From assembly GCA_003554005.1 (NCBI GenBank), contig PWEU01000323.1:1-7113 (forward strand): DNA of 7,113 bases. The letters are read 5' to 3'. Positions 1-6,459 of the stretch are shown here, piece after piece; positions within the stretch are counted from its first letter, which is position 1, and every line of letters begins with the position of its first letter. The stretch is from Nitriliruptoraceae bacterium. Lineage in GTDB: Bacteria; Actinomycetota; Nitriliruptoria; Nitriliruptorales; Nitriliruptoraceae. A program made the position numbers and the translations under genes. The notes under the pieces are model-generated. The model worked only from the letters and a program-made list of their open reading frames with translations. It did no database searches and was not told the DNA's origin.

Positions 1-258
1 CGCAACCTGCTCCACGGGGGCATCTTCGCCTACCCCGGCACCGACGACGAGCCGGCCGGCAAGCTGCGCCTGCTCTACGAGGGTGCGCCGCTGGCCTACC
101 TCGCCGAGCAGGCGGGCGGGCTGGGCTCCGACGGGCGCACCTCGCTGCTGGAACTGCAGCCGGAGGACATCCACCAGCGCACCCCGGTGTTCGTCGGTGC
201 CCGGGAGCTCGTGGAGCGGCTCGAGGAGTTCGTCTCCGAGCCGGTGTCGGACGCCTAG
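1..258 (+). CDS. fbp: Class I fructose-1,6-bisphosphatase, C-terminal fragment (5' end outside window)
   Basis: This is the last 85 codons of a gene that begins upstream of the window and ends with TAG at 256-258. The enzyme removes the 1-phosphate of fructose-1,6-bisphosphate in gluconeogenesis or the Calvin cycle, in the cytoplasm. The fragment carries the family's C-terminal signature: GGIFAYP, then GKLRLLYE, then LAEQAGG, and the closing HQRTPVFVGA. In GKLRLLYE the lysine, arginine and final glutamate correspond to the substrate-binding Lys and Arg and the metal-binding Glu of characterised class I enzymes. All are intact, so nothing suggests a pseudogene. The tail after that is short and acidic. 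Its stop codon interlocks with that of the convergent SRPBCC gene, so there is no room for a terminator between them. The family call is secure; the missing N-terminal part cannot be judged. Confidence 0.95.
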   Translation, partial: RNLLHGGIFAYPGTDDEPAGKLRLLYEGAPLAYLAEQAGGLGSDGRTSLLELQPEDIHQRTPVFVGARELVERLEEFVSEPVSDA

Positions 259-887
259 CGGCCGACGCGCTCCGCGCGGTCCCTGATACCGCGGAGCATC
301 CGCTGGGTCATCACGAAGCTGACCACCGCGACCGGCTCCACCAGCGCTGCCGCCGCTGGCTGCAGGTAGGCGTACCGCTCACGGACCAGCAGCCGGGTCG
401 TGCCCGCTCCGTCATCCCGGAGCACGAAGGCCCACGTGAAGTCGTAGGGCGCCGACGGCTGGTCGCCGGTGGCCGAGATGGCACCTCGCAGGACCAGCGC
501 GTGGTCCGGCTCGACCGCGGGGACGGAGAGTGCGACCTCGGGGTGGAGGTGGACCTCGTCACCCACCGCCAGGTGCTGCCAGGTCGGCACGATCCGATCG
601 GCGCTGTGGATGTCGCAGCCGATGAGGTTCTCCAGCGCGTCGTAGCTGTAGAAGCCGCCGCGGCCCTGGCCGAGCTGCAAGAGCCAGGGCCAGACCTGCG
701 CGGGGCTGGCGGCGATGGTGATCCCCCGCGTCGCCATCAGGTCGGCCCGCGGCAGCAGTTGGTCACCGGGCAGGCGCATCCCGGCCTCTGCGGGGGTTGC
801 TCCCCAGGTCAGTAGCCGGCCCCGCAACAGGACGACGGAGCCCACCAGCAGCGCCACCAGCGTGGCCAGGCGTCGCAGCACGAGCAC
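255..887 (-). CDS. Membrane-anchored SRPBCC-superfamily protein (polyketide cyclase/START-like fold)
   Basis: A 210-aa protein of unknown ligand. Residues about 7-21 form one hydrophobic segment (LATLVALLVGSVVLL), read as an N-terminal anchor or signal anchor. The rest looks like an SRPBCC helix-grip domain: the strand ITIAASPAQVWPWLLQLGQ (about 56-74) has the typical 'P..VW.WL.Q' opening, followed by GGFYSYDALENLIG, a TWQHLAVGD turn, later strands ending in TRLLVRERYAYL, and a long C-terminal helix (MTQRMLRGIRDRAE). Such domains bind hydrophobic ligands, but none can be named here. The GTG at 887-885 was chosen because GGGAGG lies 7 bases before it. A second in-frame GTG two codons on has poorer spacing. 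The reading frame stays open far upstream, but that part is antisense to the AAA+ gene and is not coding. A plausible promoter lies at 920-949. It converges on fbp with overlapping stops. Confidence 0.82.
   Translation of the reverse strand: MLVLRRLATLVALLVGSVVLLRGRLLTWGATPAEAGMRLPGDQLLPRADLMATRGITIAASPAQVWPWLLQLGQGRGGFYSYDALENLIGCDIHSADRIVPTWQHLAVGDEVHLHPEVALSVPAVEPDHALVLRGAISATGDQPSAPYDFTWAFVLRDDGAGTTRLLVRERYAYLQPAAAALVEPVAVVSFVMTQRMLRGIRDRAERVGR
662..691. repeat. 9-bp perfect inverted repeat, 12-bp loop, inside the SRPBCC gene
   Basis: GGCCCTGGC at 662-670 is matched exactly by GCCAGGGCC at 683-691, separated by 12 bases. It lies in the codons for the WLLQLGQGRGG stretch of the SRPBCC protein. 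It has no T-tract, so it is not an intrinsic terminator. It may be only a product of codon use at very high GC. Confidence 0.4.
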
Positions 888-919
888 CCTGGGGCCTCCC
901 CGGATCGCAGCTTCGCTCG

Positions 920-949
920 ACCGTAGGTGCCCGACCCGGTCGCTGACAG
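920..949 (-). promoter_or_regulatory. Possible sigma70-type promoter for the SRPBCC gene
   Basis: On the minus strand, CTGTCA (949-944) is followed after 18 bases by TACGGT (925-920). These are a 4/6 match to TTGACA and a TANNNT -10 hexamer. A start about 7 bases further on would give a leader of roughly 25 nt carrying the GGGAGG ribosome site. The same divergent region (888-1094) shows no TANNNT hexamer between 949 and 1094 on the plus strand, where a promoter for the AAA+ gene would be expected. Confidence 0.4.
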
Positions 950-1094
950 AGGACAGCGCCGCTGGTCCGGACCCACGGCGACCGGAGGCGGTGTCGGGCA
1001 TCCCGCGACCCGCCGCTCCAGCACCGGCGGTGCGGTGCCGATGCACAGGGCGGAGCCGGGCCGCCCGGCCGCCAACCGACGCCACGAGGGCGCT

Positions 1095-2627
1095 GTGACC
1101 GCGATGCTCGACACCGCCGTCGACCGGTTCGTCGCGATCGTGACCGACGATCTGGTCTCGGCCGGTACGCCCGCGGACGGGGCCTGGACCGACGCCGTCG
1201 CGGAGGCGGTGGCACTGACGGCGGGCTTCATCGACGCCGACGTCCACCACAGCGACGGCGAGGTGGCGGCGTTCCTCAGCGTGGCGGGGCCCCGCGTCGG
1301 GCCCCCGCTGCAGGGCGCGAGCCCGACCGATCTGCGACGCAGCGGCATGCTGACCGGCGCGCGTGCCCGGCTCGGTCGCCCCTCGGATCTGGCACGGGCC
1401 CTGCTCGCAGCTGACCGCCGTGACGACGGCGACCGTGTGTGGCGCTACCTCCAGGCGGCCGTCGCCGTCGGACACGCGGTGGCGGCCGTCGATCTCGAGC
1501 CGTCTCAGGTCGAGCTCGATGCCATCGCGCGGTTCCGCCAGAACCTGCTGGCCGCGATCCACGACGCCGGGGGGAGCACCCCCGACGAGCGTCGTCCAGA
1601 CGGCGGGTTCTTCAGCCCCCGGCCTCCTCCTCTGCCGTCTGCCCCACCTCCGGTCCCCGCTGGCAGGCTCCCGGACGTCGCGGGGTCGGTCCCCGAGCAG
1701 CTGAACGGGTGGCCTCCGGTCACGCCCGCCCGGGCGGCGGGACCCGGGACGGATGCCACCGGCCAGCGGCCACCGGTTCCCACGGCGGCGCCAGAACCTC
1801 TGTCGGAGGTCCTCGCCGAGCTCGATGCCCTCATCGGTCTGGCGCCCGTCAAGGCCGAGGTGCAGCTGGTCGCCGACCTGTTGACGGTGCAGCGGCTGCG
1901 TGAGGACCGGGGGCTGACCAGCGTGCCCACGTCCCGCCACCTGGTGTTCACGGGGAACCCGGGGACGGGCAAGACCACCGTGGCCCGGCTCGTCGGCCGG
2001 ATCTACGTCAGCCTCGGGGCGGTGGCCCGCGGACACGTCGTGGAGACCGACCGCGCCGGCCTGGTCGCCGGCTACGTCGGCCAGACCGCGGCCAAGGTCA
2101 CCGAGGTGGTCACCTCCGCCCTGGACGGCGTGCTGCTGATCGACGAGGCCTACGCCCTGACGCGGGGCAGCGGTGGGGGGGCCGGCGGTGGTGACTTCGG
2201 CCAGGAGGCCGTGGACACCCTGGTCAAGCTGATGGAGGACCACCGCGACCGCCTGGTGGTGATCGTCGCCGGGTCCCCCGAGGAGATGGCCGACTTCATC
2301 GCCTCCAACCCGGGGTTGTCCTCCCGCTTCCCGCGCACGATCCACTTCCCCGACTACCCGACCTCGGAGCTGCTCGCGATCGCCACCCACCAGGCCGACC
2401 GCTCGGGCTACCGCTTCACCGACGACGGTCTGTCGGCCCTGCAGACCCACCTGGACGCGACGGACCGCAGCCGCGGGTTCGGCAACGGCCGGGAGGTCCG
2501 CAACCTCTTCGAGGCGACCCTGGCCACCCACGCCCAGCGCGTCGTCGCCGTCGCCGAGCCCTGCGACGAACTGCTCACCGAGCTCACCGCCGCGGACGTC
2601 GACGCGGCGGTCGCCAGGGCCGGCTGA
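1095..2627 (+). CDS. CbbX/SpoVK-type AAA+ ATPase with N-terminal helical domain
   Basis: A 510-aa protein with three parts. Residues 1 to about 155 are predicted helical, with an acidic DADVHHSDGE motif (47-56) faintly like TerB-type domains. Residues about 155-235 are a low-complexity linker rich in Pro, with PRPPPLPSAPPPVP near 175-188. The rest is a CbxX/CfxQ-family AAA+ module: LDALIGLAPVKAEV at the start, Walker A GNPGTGKTT (287-295, Lys293), pore loop AGYVGQT (325-331), Walker B VLLIDEAYAL (346-355), sensor 1 in VVIVAGSPEEM, arginine finger in NPGLSSRF (Arg411), and GNGREVRN (463-470) in the C-terminal lid. All catalytic parts are present. Relatives act as hexameric remodelling ATPases (red-type Rubisco activase CbbX, the ESX protein EccA, SpoVK); the target here is unknown. 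GTG 1095 follows GAGGG by 4 bases; ATG 1104 is an alternative. It converges on the amidohydrolase gene across 134 bp (2628-2761) in which I see no terminator. Confidence 0.9.
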   Translation: MTAMLDTAVDRFVAIVTDDLVSAGTPADGAWTDAVAEAVALTAGFIDADVHHSDGEVAAFLSVAGPRVGPPLQGASPTDLRRSGMLTGARARLGRPSDLARALLAADRRDDGDRVWRYLQAAVAVGHAVAAVDLEPSQVELDAIARFRQNLLAAIHDAGGSTPDERRPDGGFFSPRPPPLPSAPPPVPAGRLPDVAGSVPEQLNGWPPVTPARAAGPGTDATGQRPPVPTAAPEPLSEVLAELDALIGLAPVKAEVQLVADLLTVQRLREDRGLTSVPTSRHLVFTGNPGTGKTTVARLVGRIYVSLGAVARGHVVETDRAGLVAGYVGQTAAKVTEVVTSALDGVLLIDEAYALTRGSGGGAGGGDFGQEAVDTLVKLMEDHRDRLVVIVAGSPEEMADFIASNPGLSSRFPRTIHFPDYPTSELLAIATHQADRSGYRFTDDGLSALQTHLDATDRSRGFGNGREVRNLFEATLATHAQRVVAVAEPCDELLTELTAADVDAAVARAG

Positions 2628-2761
2628 CAGGCGTCGTGACCCGGGCGTGGTGGGGCAGCGCATCGCGTCCGCGACCCGAGAGGGGGCGCTGGTGGCCGGA
2701 GAGACCGCGCTGCTTCCACGACGACGTCACGTGCCTGATGACCAACGACCGACGGTCCAGG

Positions 2762-4072
2762 TCACCGCCCATCGACGACCCGGACGCCATGCTTCCATAC
2801 CCCGGTGATGTTCGCGGGGTCGGCCAGCACCTCGATGCTGGTGCTGGGGTCACCGCGCACGGTGAGCACGTCGGCGTCGAAGCCGGCGACCAGCTGCCCG
2901 GCCCGCGGTGCCCGGGGCCCCAGCGACAGGGGACCGGTGGCGGTCGCGGCCTCGATGGCCTCGAGTGGGGTGAGCCCGGACTCGACCAGCAGGCCCAGTT
3001 CGTGGCCGTGCCGTCCCCAGGCGTCGGGCGCTCCGGGCGTGGAGATCGCGATGTCGGTCCCCATCGCGATCGTGACCCCGTGCTCGTGGGCGAGGGCGAC
3101 CGCGTCGCGGTGCAGGGCTTCGGTGGCCAGCAGCTTCTGCCACATCGCATCCGACAGCGGCCCCTGGCCGGCGGCGGTCAGGTCGGACACGATCAGGCGG
3201 GTCGGCACGAGGATGACATCGCGCTCGACCATCGCGGCGCAGACCTCCTCGTCGAGGTAGGTCCCGTGCTCGATCGAGCCCACGCCGGCCTCGATCGCGG
3301 CCAGCATCCCCGGCTTGCCGTGGCAGTGGGCCATGACCGTGCGGTCCGCCATCCCGGCCACCTCGACGATCGCCCGCAGCTCGGCGTCGGTGAACTGCTG
3401 GTGGATCGGGTGGTCCCGTTCGGACAGGACCCCACCCGAGGCGCAGACCTTGATGACGTCCGCCCCGATCCGCAGCTGCTCCCGGACGGCGGTCATGCAG
3501 GCATCGACGCCGTCACAGACGCGCAGGGTTCCGTCGTGGATGGCCAGGTCGTGGAACCACTCCAGCGGGAGGTCGTGGAGGTCGGCGTGCCCGCCGGTGG
3601 GCGACAGGATCGCCCCGGCGCCGTAGACGTGGGGTCCGGGGATGCTGCCCTCGCGGACGGCACGGCCGAGCAGCACGCCCATCCCCCCGGCGTCGCGGAT
3701 CGAGGTCACCCCGGCCCGCAGCGCGCGTTCCAGATCCTTGGTCGCCCGCGCCGCCCGGACCGCGATCGGGACCTCGTACAACCCGGTCAGCGCCATGCGC
3801 TGCAGACCCACCAGGTGGGTGTGGCAGTCCCACATCCCCGGCATCACCGTGTCCGTGCGCACCACCTCGGTCCCCAGCGGGTCGGGGGCGAGTTCGGCGG
3901 GACCGGCGTAGGTGATGCTGGTGCCGTCGAGCACGACGGCCGCGTCGACGATGGGCCCTCCGCGGCCGGGGAGCAGGCGGTCGGCGAGGATGTGGGTGGC
4001 GATGGTCGTGGCTCCGGATCCGGGGCCCCGGAACCTAGAGGGCCCGGTGTCCGGTGGCGCGGTCAGCGCCAC
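2762..4072 (-). CDS. Metal-dependent amidohydrolase (imidazolonepropionase / Xaa-Pro dipeptidase-like)
   Basis: About 436 aa, amidohydrolase superfamily with a TIM-barrel core. In order: an N-terminal beta-sandwich (ADRLLPGRGGPIVDAAVVLDG), the metal site VMPGMWDCHTHL (His84 and His86), AGVTSIRDAGG, the presumed carboxylated lysine in VIKVCASGG (Lys208), metal His in MAHCHG (249 and 251), the IEHGT motif (His269) and the catalytic Asp in AMGTD (Asp340). It closes with the usual PLEAIEAATATGP and GFDADVLTV motifs. All metal ligands are present, so an active enzyme is expected. Close families cleave C-terminal residues or proline peptides; the substrate here cannot be told. There is no signal peptide. 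The start is uncertain: GTG 4072 overlaps the parA end by 10 bp, GTG 4096 by 34 bp, and neither has a clear ribosome site. Homology begins only about 20 residues in, and the first codons include rare TCT and AGG. It is last in an operon behind CHAD and parA. Confidence 0.88.
   Translation of the reverse strand: MALTAPPDTGPSRFRGPGSGATTIATHILADRLLPGRGGPIVDAAVVLDGTSITYAGPAELAPDPLGTEVVRTDTVMPGMWDCHTHLVGLQRMALTGLYEVPIAVRAARATKDLERALRAGVTSIRDAGGMGVLLGRAVREGSIPGPHVYGAGAILSPTGGHADLHDLPLEWFHDLAIHDGTLRVCDGVDACMTAVREQLRIGADVIKVCASGGVLSERDHPIHQQFTDAELRAIVEVAGMADRTVMAHCHGKPGMLAAIEAGVGSIEHGTYLDEEVCAAMVERDVILVPTRLIVSDLTAAGQGPLSDAMWQKLLATEALHRDAVALAHEHGVTIAMGTDIAISTPGAPDAWGRHGHELGLLVESGLTPLEAIEAATATGPLSLGPRAPRAGQLVAGFDADVLTVRGDPSTSIEVLADPANITGVWKHGVRVVDGR
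4014..4032. repeat. Two overlapping perfect palindromes at the amidohydrolase 5' end
   Basis: CCGGATCCGG (4014-4023) and TCCGGGGCCCCGGA (4019-4032) are both perfect palindromes and share five bases. They lie just past the parA stop, in the poorly conserved first codons of the amidohydrolase. They could be an operator, an mRNA structure controlling amidohydrolase translation, or chance at this GC content. Confidence 0.4.
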
Positions 4073-4806
4073 AGCATCGGCGTCAGCTCGTGCCACAGCT
4101 GCTCGTAGGCCGCGGTCGCGACCGAACGGGGGGCGAAGGTGCGCACCGGGGCGCGTTCGGGCCCCATCCGCTCCACGACCGTGGTGTTGGGGATCATGGT
4201 TGCGAGCACGTCCTCGCGCTCAGCCAGCGTGGTCACCGTCTCCCGTTGCAGCTTCTTGCGTCGGTCGAGCATGGAGACGTGGGCGAGGAACCGCGGGCGG
4301 CGCCGCCGCGCCGCGACGACCTCCTCCAACTGCGTCAGTGTCAGCATGGCCAGCGTCGTCGGCACCACGGGGACGAGGAGGACGTCGGTGGCCCGCAGTG
4401 CGCTCTCGATGCCGAGGGAGGCGCCGGGAGGACAGTCCAGCACGACCAGGTCGTAGGCGTCCTCCAGCGGCGGCAGCAGCGCACCGAGCCGCCGTCGAGG
4501 TCGGTCGACGTCGTCCAGGTGGCGGTCCAGGTACCTAAGCGACAGGTCCGATGGCAGCACGTGCAGGCCCGGTACCGAGGTGGCACGCACGTGGGGTGCG
4601 AGCTCGCTCCCCGCCCCGACGAGCCCCCGGGCGCCACCACCGGTCAGGTGGTGCTCGGCCCGGAGCAGGTAGGTCGCCGAGCCCTGCGGATCGAGGTCCC
4701 ACAGCAGGACCCGCACCCCGTCTCGGGTCGCCTCGGCGGCCACGTTGACGGCCGTGGCGGTCTTGCCCACCCCTCCCTTGATGCTGGCCGCTGCGAGGAC
4801 CTTCAC
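4063..4806 (-). CDS. ParA/MinD-family deviant Walker ATPase (cargo-positioning type)
   Basis: A 247-aa cytoplasmic ATPase that would dimerise with ATP, bind DNA non-specifically and form dynamic patterns that move a cargo. It has the deviant Walker A KGGVGKT (10-16, signature Lys10 and Lys15), the Walker A' motif DLDPQGSAT (37-45), and Walker B YDLVVLDCPPG (118-128, Asp124). The segment VLLVPVVPTTLAMLTLTQL and basic patches RRRRPRF and DRRKKLQRE fit the C-terminal half, which in ParA proteins contributes to DNA contact. There is no N-terminal helix-turn-helix, so it is of the short orphan ParA/McdA/MipZ size class rather than a P1-type plasmid ParA. GTG at 4806 overlaps the CHAD stop as GTGA, indicating translational coupling. 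No parB gene or parS site (TGTTTCACGTGAAACA) is visible, so chromosome partition is unlikely. Its partner is probably the CHAD protein (inference). Confidence 0.92.
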   Translation of the reverse strand: MKVLAAASIKGGVGKTATAVNVAAEATRDGVRVLLWDLDPQGSATYLLRAEHHLTGGGARGLVGAGSELAPHVRATSVPGLHVLPSDLSLRYLDRHLDDVDRPRRRLGALLPPLEDAYDLVVLDCPPGASLGIESALRATDVLLVPVVPTTLAMLTLTQLEEVVAARRRRPRFLAHVSMLDRRKKLQRETVTTLAEREDVLATMIPNTTVVERMGPERAPVRTFAPRSVATAAYEQLWHELTPMLWR

Positions 4807-6425
4807 CGTGACATCCGTGCGACGAGGTCCTCGACGGTCCGTCGCGCCCGCTTGTCGTCGTAGGCGGCGAACCGGTCGTGGAAGTCGGCCCGCTCCGCGG
4901 CCTGCCGACGGTCCAGGATGCTGGCCAGCCGTTCCCCGGCGGCCAGCATCGCCGGGGCGGGCTCGCCGGCGCCCTCCTCCGCCGACACATCGGTCAGCTC
5001 GGCCAGCGTCTGGCGCAAGCGGTCGGCCTGGACCTCGGCGTCCTGGTGGGCGCCGAGGTTGTCCTGGAGGTCCTTGAGGTGGCGGATCACCGCTCGGCTG
5101 CGCTTCCTGCCGCCGAGGTGGCCGAACCCCTCCAGCAGGTAGCGCAGACGCTTGCCGTCCTTGCGCAGCTCGTGGAGGTCGGTCGCGAGCGACCCGGCGT
5201 CGATCCGACGTCCGTCGACCAGCAGCTGGTGCTGGGCGGCCATGATCCGGGCGCCGATCATCTCACCGAGGGGCTTGTGGGCGTGCTTGCCGCGGGCCAC
5301 CTCGGCATCCGGCAGATCCAGCCATGCCCGCCAGTCCTCGCGCAGCTGTCGGGCCGTCCGGGAGCGCAGGCCCTGGGCGACCTGTGCATGGGCCGACGCC
5401 TGCTTCCCGGCGAGGTGGGCCAGGACCGGCTCGAGGGCGCGGGCGTCCTCGTCGGACAGCGGGGAGGTCAACGTGCGCCAGCCGGCGACGTAGACGTCGA
5501 GGTCCCGCGCCGGCGACGTCACGGTGCCGAACCAGCGGAACGCCTCGCGCTGCCGGGCACGCATGTCCTTGGGGAGGATGCGCCGACCCTCGACGAGCAG
5601 GGACCGGGTCTGGCGCACGGCGATCCGCAGGTCGTGGAGGAACTCGTCGTCGAGGTGGTCGACGGTCCCGTCCCAGTTCGCATCGAGCGCGTCGGCGAAG
5701 CTGCGCAGCACCGCCCGCAGCCCGAGCAGGGCGGCGGCGTGCCGGTCGAGGTCGGGCCGCACCGGGCCCCGCCAGCCACGACGGTCGACCTGGGCGGCGA
5801 GCGCGGCGCGTTCCAGCGCGTCGCCCTCCACCGCTGCCGGCGTTGCCGGGTCGGTGTCCAGCGCCCCGGTCAGGGTCTGCAGCAGCGCCCGGGCGGGCTT
5901 GTGACGACCAGGTAGCTCCTCCACCTCGATCGTCCAGGCGACGGCGTCGGTGGTATCGGCACCGGTCCCGGGTCGGGTGCCGGGACGGCTGATCTCCAGG
6001 TCGCTGTCGAGGTGGACGGTGACGAGCGGGATGCCGTCGGCGTCCACCGCCGTACCGCTGCGCCGCACCGAGCGGAGCGTGAGCTGTGGGAGCAGCGCCC
6101 GGTCGGCCGCGGGGCTCAGCAGCCGCGACCGCAGCGGGCCGGGGGGCAGCGTGGTCACGGCCAGGGGCTCGGTGGGGACCAGTGGCGCCGACAGGAACAG
6201 CCGGGCCGGTGGGCCGTTGCCGGCCGTCACGACCAGGGCGTGCCCCTCGGTGTCCCGGGTGCGCGCCTCCAGCCGCAGCCCCTTGCCGTGCAGCCGCCCG
6301 TCGAAGGTGTCGTACCGGGTCCGCCGCAGCATCTCAGGCGGCCCGAGCACGATGCCCTCGGCCTCCAGTACCCCGACGATCGGCCCGCTCGGCTCTCTGC
6401 GGCCGTCCAAGACTACGCTCGCCAT
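4803..6425 (-). CDS. CHAD-domain protein with degenerate CYTH-like N-terminal domain
   Basis: A 540-aa protein. Residues about 20-215 look like a worn CYTH-like domain: YDTFDGRLHGKGLRLEAR (38-55) matches the CYTH 'YxDTxDxRLxxxGxxLRxR' core and AWTIEVEELPG a later strand, but the ExExK entry motif is absent, so catalysis is unlikely. Residues about 235-535 are a helical CHAD domain, with its two histidine repeats HDLRIAVRQTRSLL (from His264) and LHELRKDGKRLRYLLEGF (His418), plus RDLDVYV and HLKDLQDNLGAHQDAEV. CHAD domains are rich in conserved His, Lys and Arg, bind polyphosphate and attach to polyphosphate granules in the bacteria studied. ATG 6425 follows GGAAG by 9 bases; GTG 6350, preceded by GGAGGCCGAGGG, would remove 25 residues. 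The stop overlaps the parA start by 4 bp. It is divergent from the CYTH gene with a 34-bp gap between start codons. Confidence 0.9.
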   Translation of the reverse strand: MASVVLDGRREPSGPIVGVLEAEGIVLGPPEMLRRTRYDTFDGRLHGKGLRLEARTRDTEGHALVVTAGNGPPARLFLSAPLVPTEPLAVTTLPPGPLRSRLLSPAADRALLPQLTLRSVRRSGTAVDADGIPLVTVHLDSDLEISRPGTRPGTGADTTDAVAWTIEVEELPGRHKPARALLQTLTGALDTDPATPAAVEGDALERAALAAQVDRRGWRGPVRPDLDRHAAALLGLRAVLRSFADALDANWDGTVDHLDDEFLHDLRIAVRQTRSLLVEGRRILPKDMRARQREAFRWFGTVTSPARDLDVYVAGWRTLTSPLSDEDARALEPVLAHLAGKQASAHAQVAQGLRSRTARQLREDWRAWLDLPDAEVARGKHAHKPLGEMIGARIMAAQHQLLVDGRRIDAGSLATDLHELRKDGKRLRYLLEGFGHLGGRKRSRAVIRHLKDLQDNLGAHQDAEVQADRLRQTLAELTDVSAEEGAGEPAPAMLAAGERLASILDRRQAAERADFHDRFAAYDDKRARRTVEDLVARMSR

Positions 6426-6459
6426 CCGCCACCGCTTCCACGTTGCCCGGGGGACCGCC

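Noticed and set aside
927..1094. Longer AAA+ start at ATG 927 or ATG 1041
   Set aside because: The extra N-terminal residues are Arg/Gly/Pro-rich without homology. A ribosome site sits at 1086-1090, just before GTG 1095, and the region overlaps the divergent promoter space.
1095..2627. Naming the ATPase cbbX (Rubisco activase) or eccA
   Set aside because: The AAA+ core is shared by several families. The N-terminal architecture differs from CbbX, and there are no Rubisco or ESX genes in view.
888..2663. Long open frame on the minus strand continuing upstream from the SRPBCC gene, opposite the AAA+ gene
   Set aside because: It is antisense to a well-supported AAA+ gene, low in complexity and without domain motifs. 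Only the part from GTG 887 onward looks like a protein, and it has its own ribosome site.
2728..2733. CACGTG core between the convergent AAA+ and amidohydrolase genes as a parS site
   Set aside because: The flanks do not extend to TGTTTCACGTGAAACA, and a 6-bp palindrome is expected by chance.
2628..2761. Bidirectional terminator between the convergent genes
   Set aside because: Only a distant 7-bp CGTCGTG/CACGACG pair is present, about 80 bp apart, and there is no compact stem or T-tract.
2636..4108. 490-codon open frame on the plus strand
   Set aside because: It lies opposite the amidohydrolase, whose active-site motifs are complete. The composition (Gly/Asp/His/Val/Arg repeats) is that of a high-GC shadow frame.
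4054..5915. Long plus-strand open frames opposite parA and the CHAD gene
   Set aside because: No recognisable motifs, and the minus-strand genes show conserved ATPase and CHAD motifs throughout.
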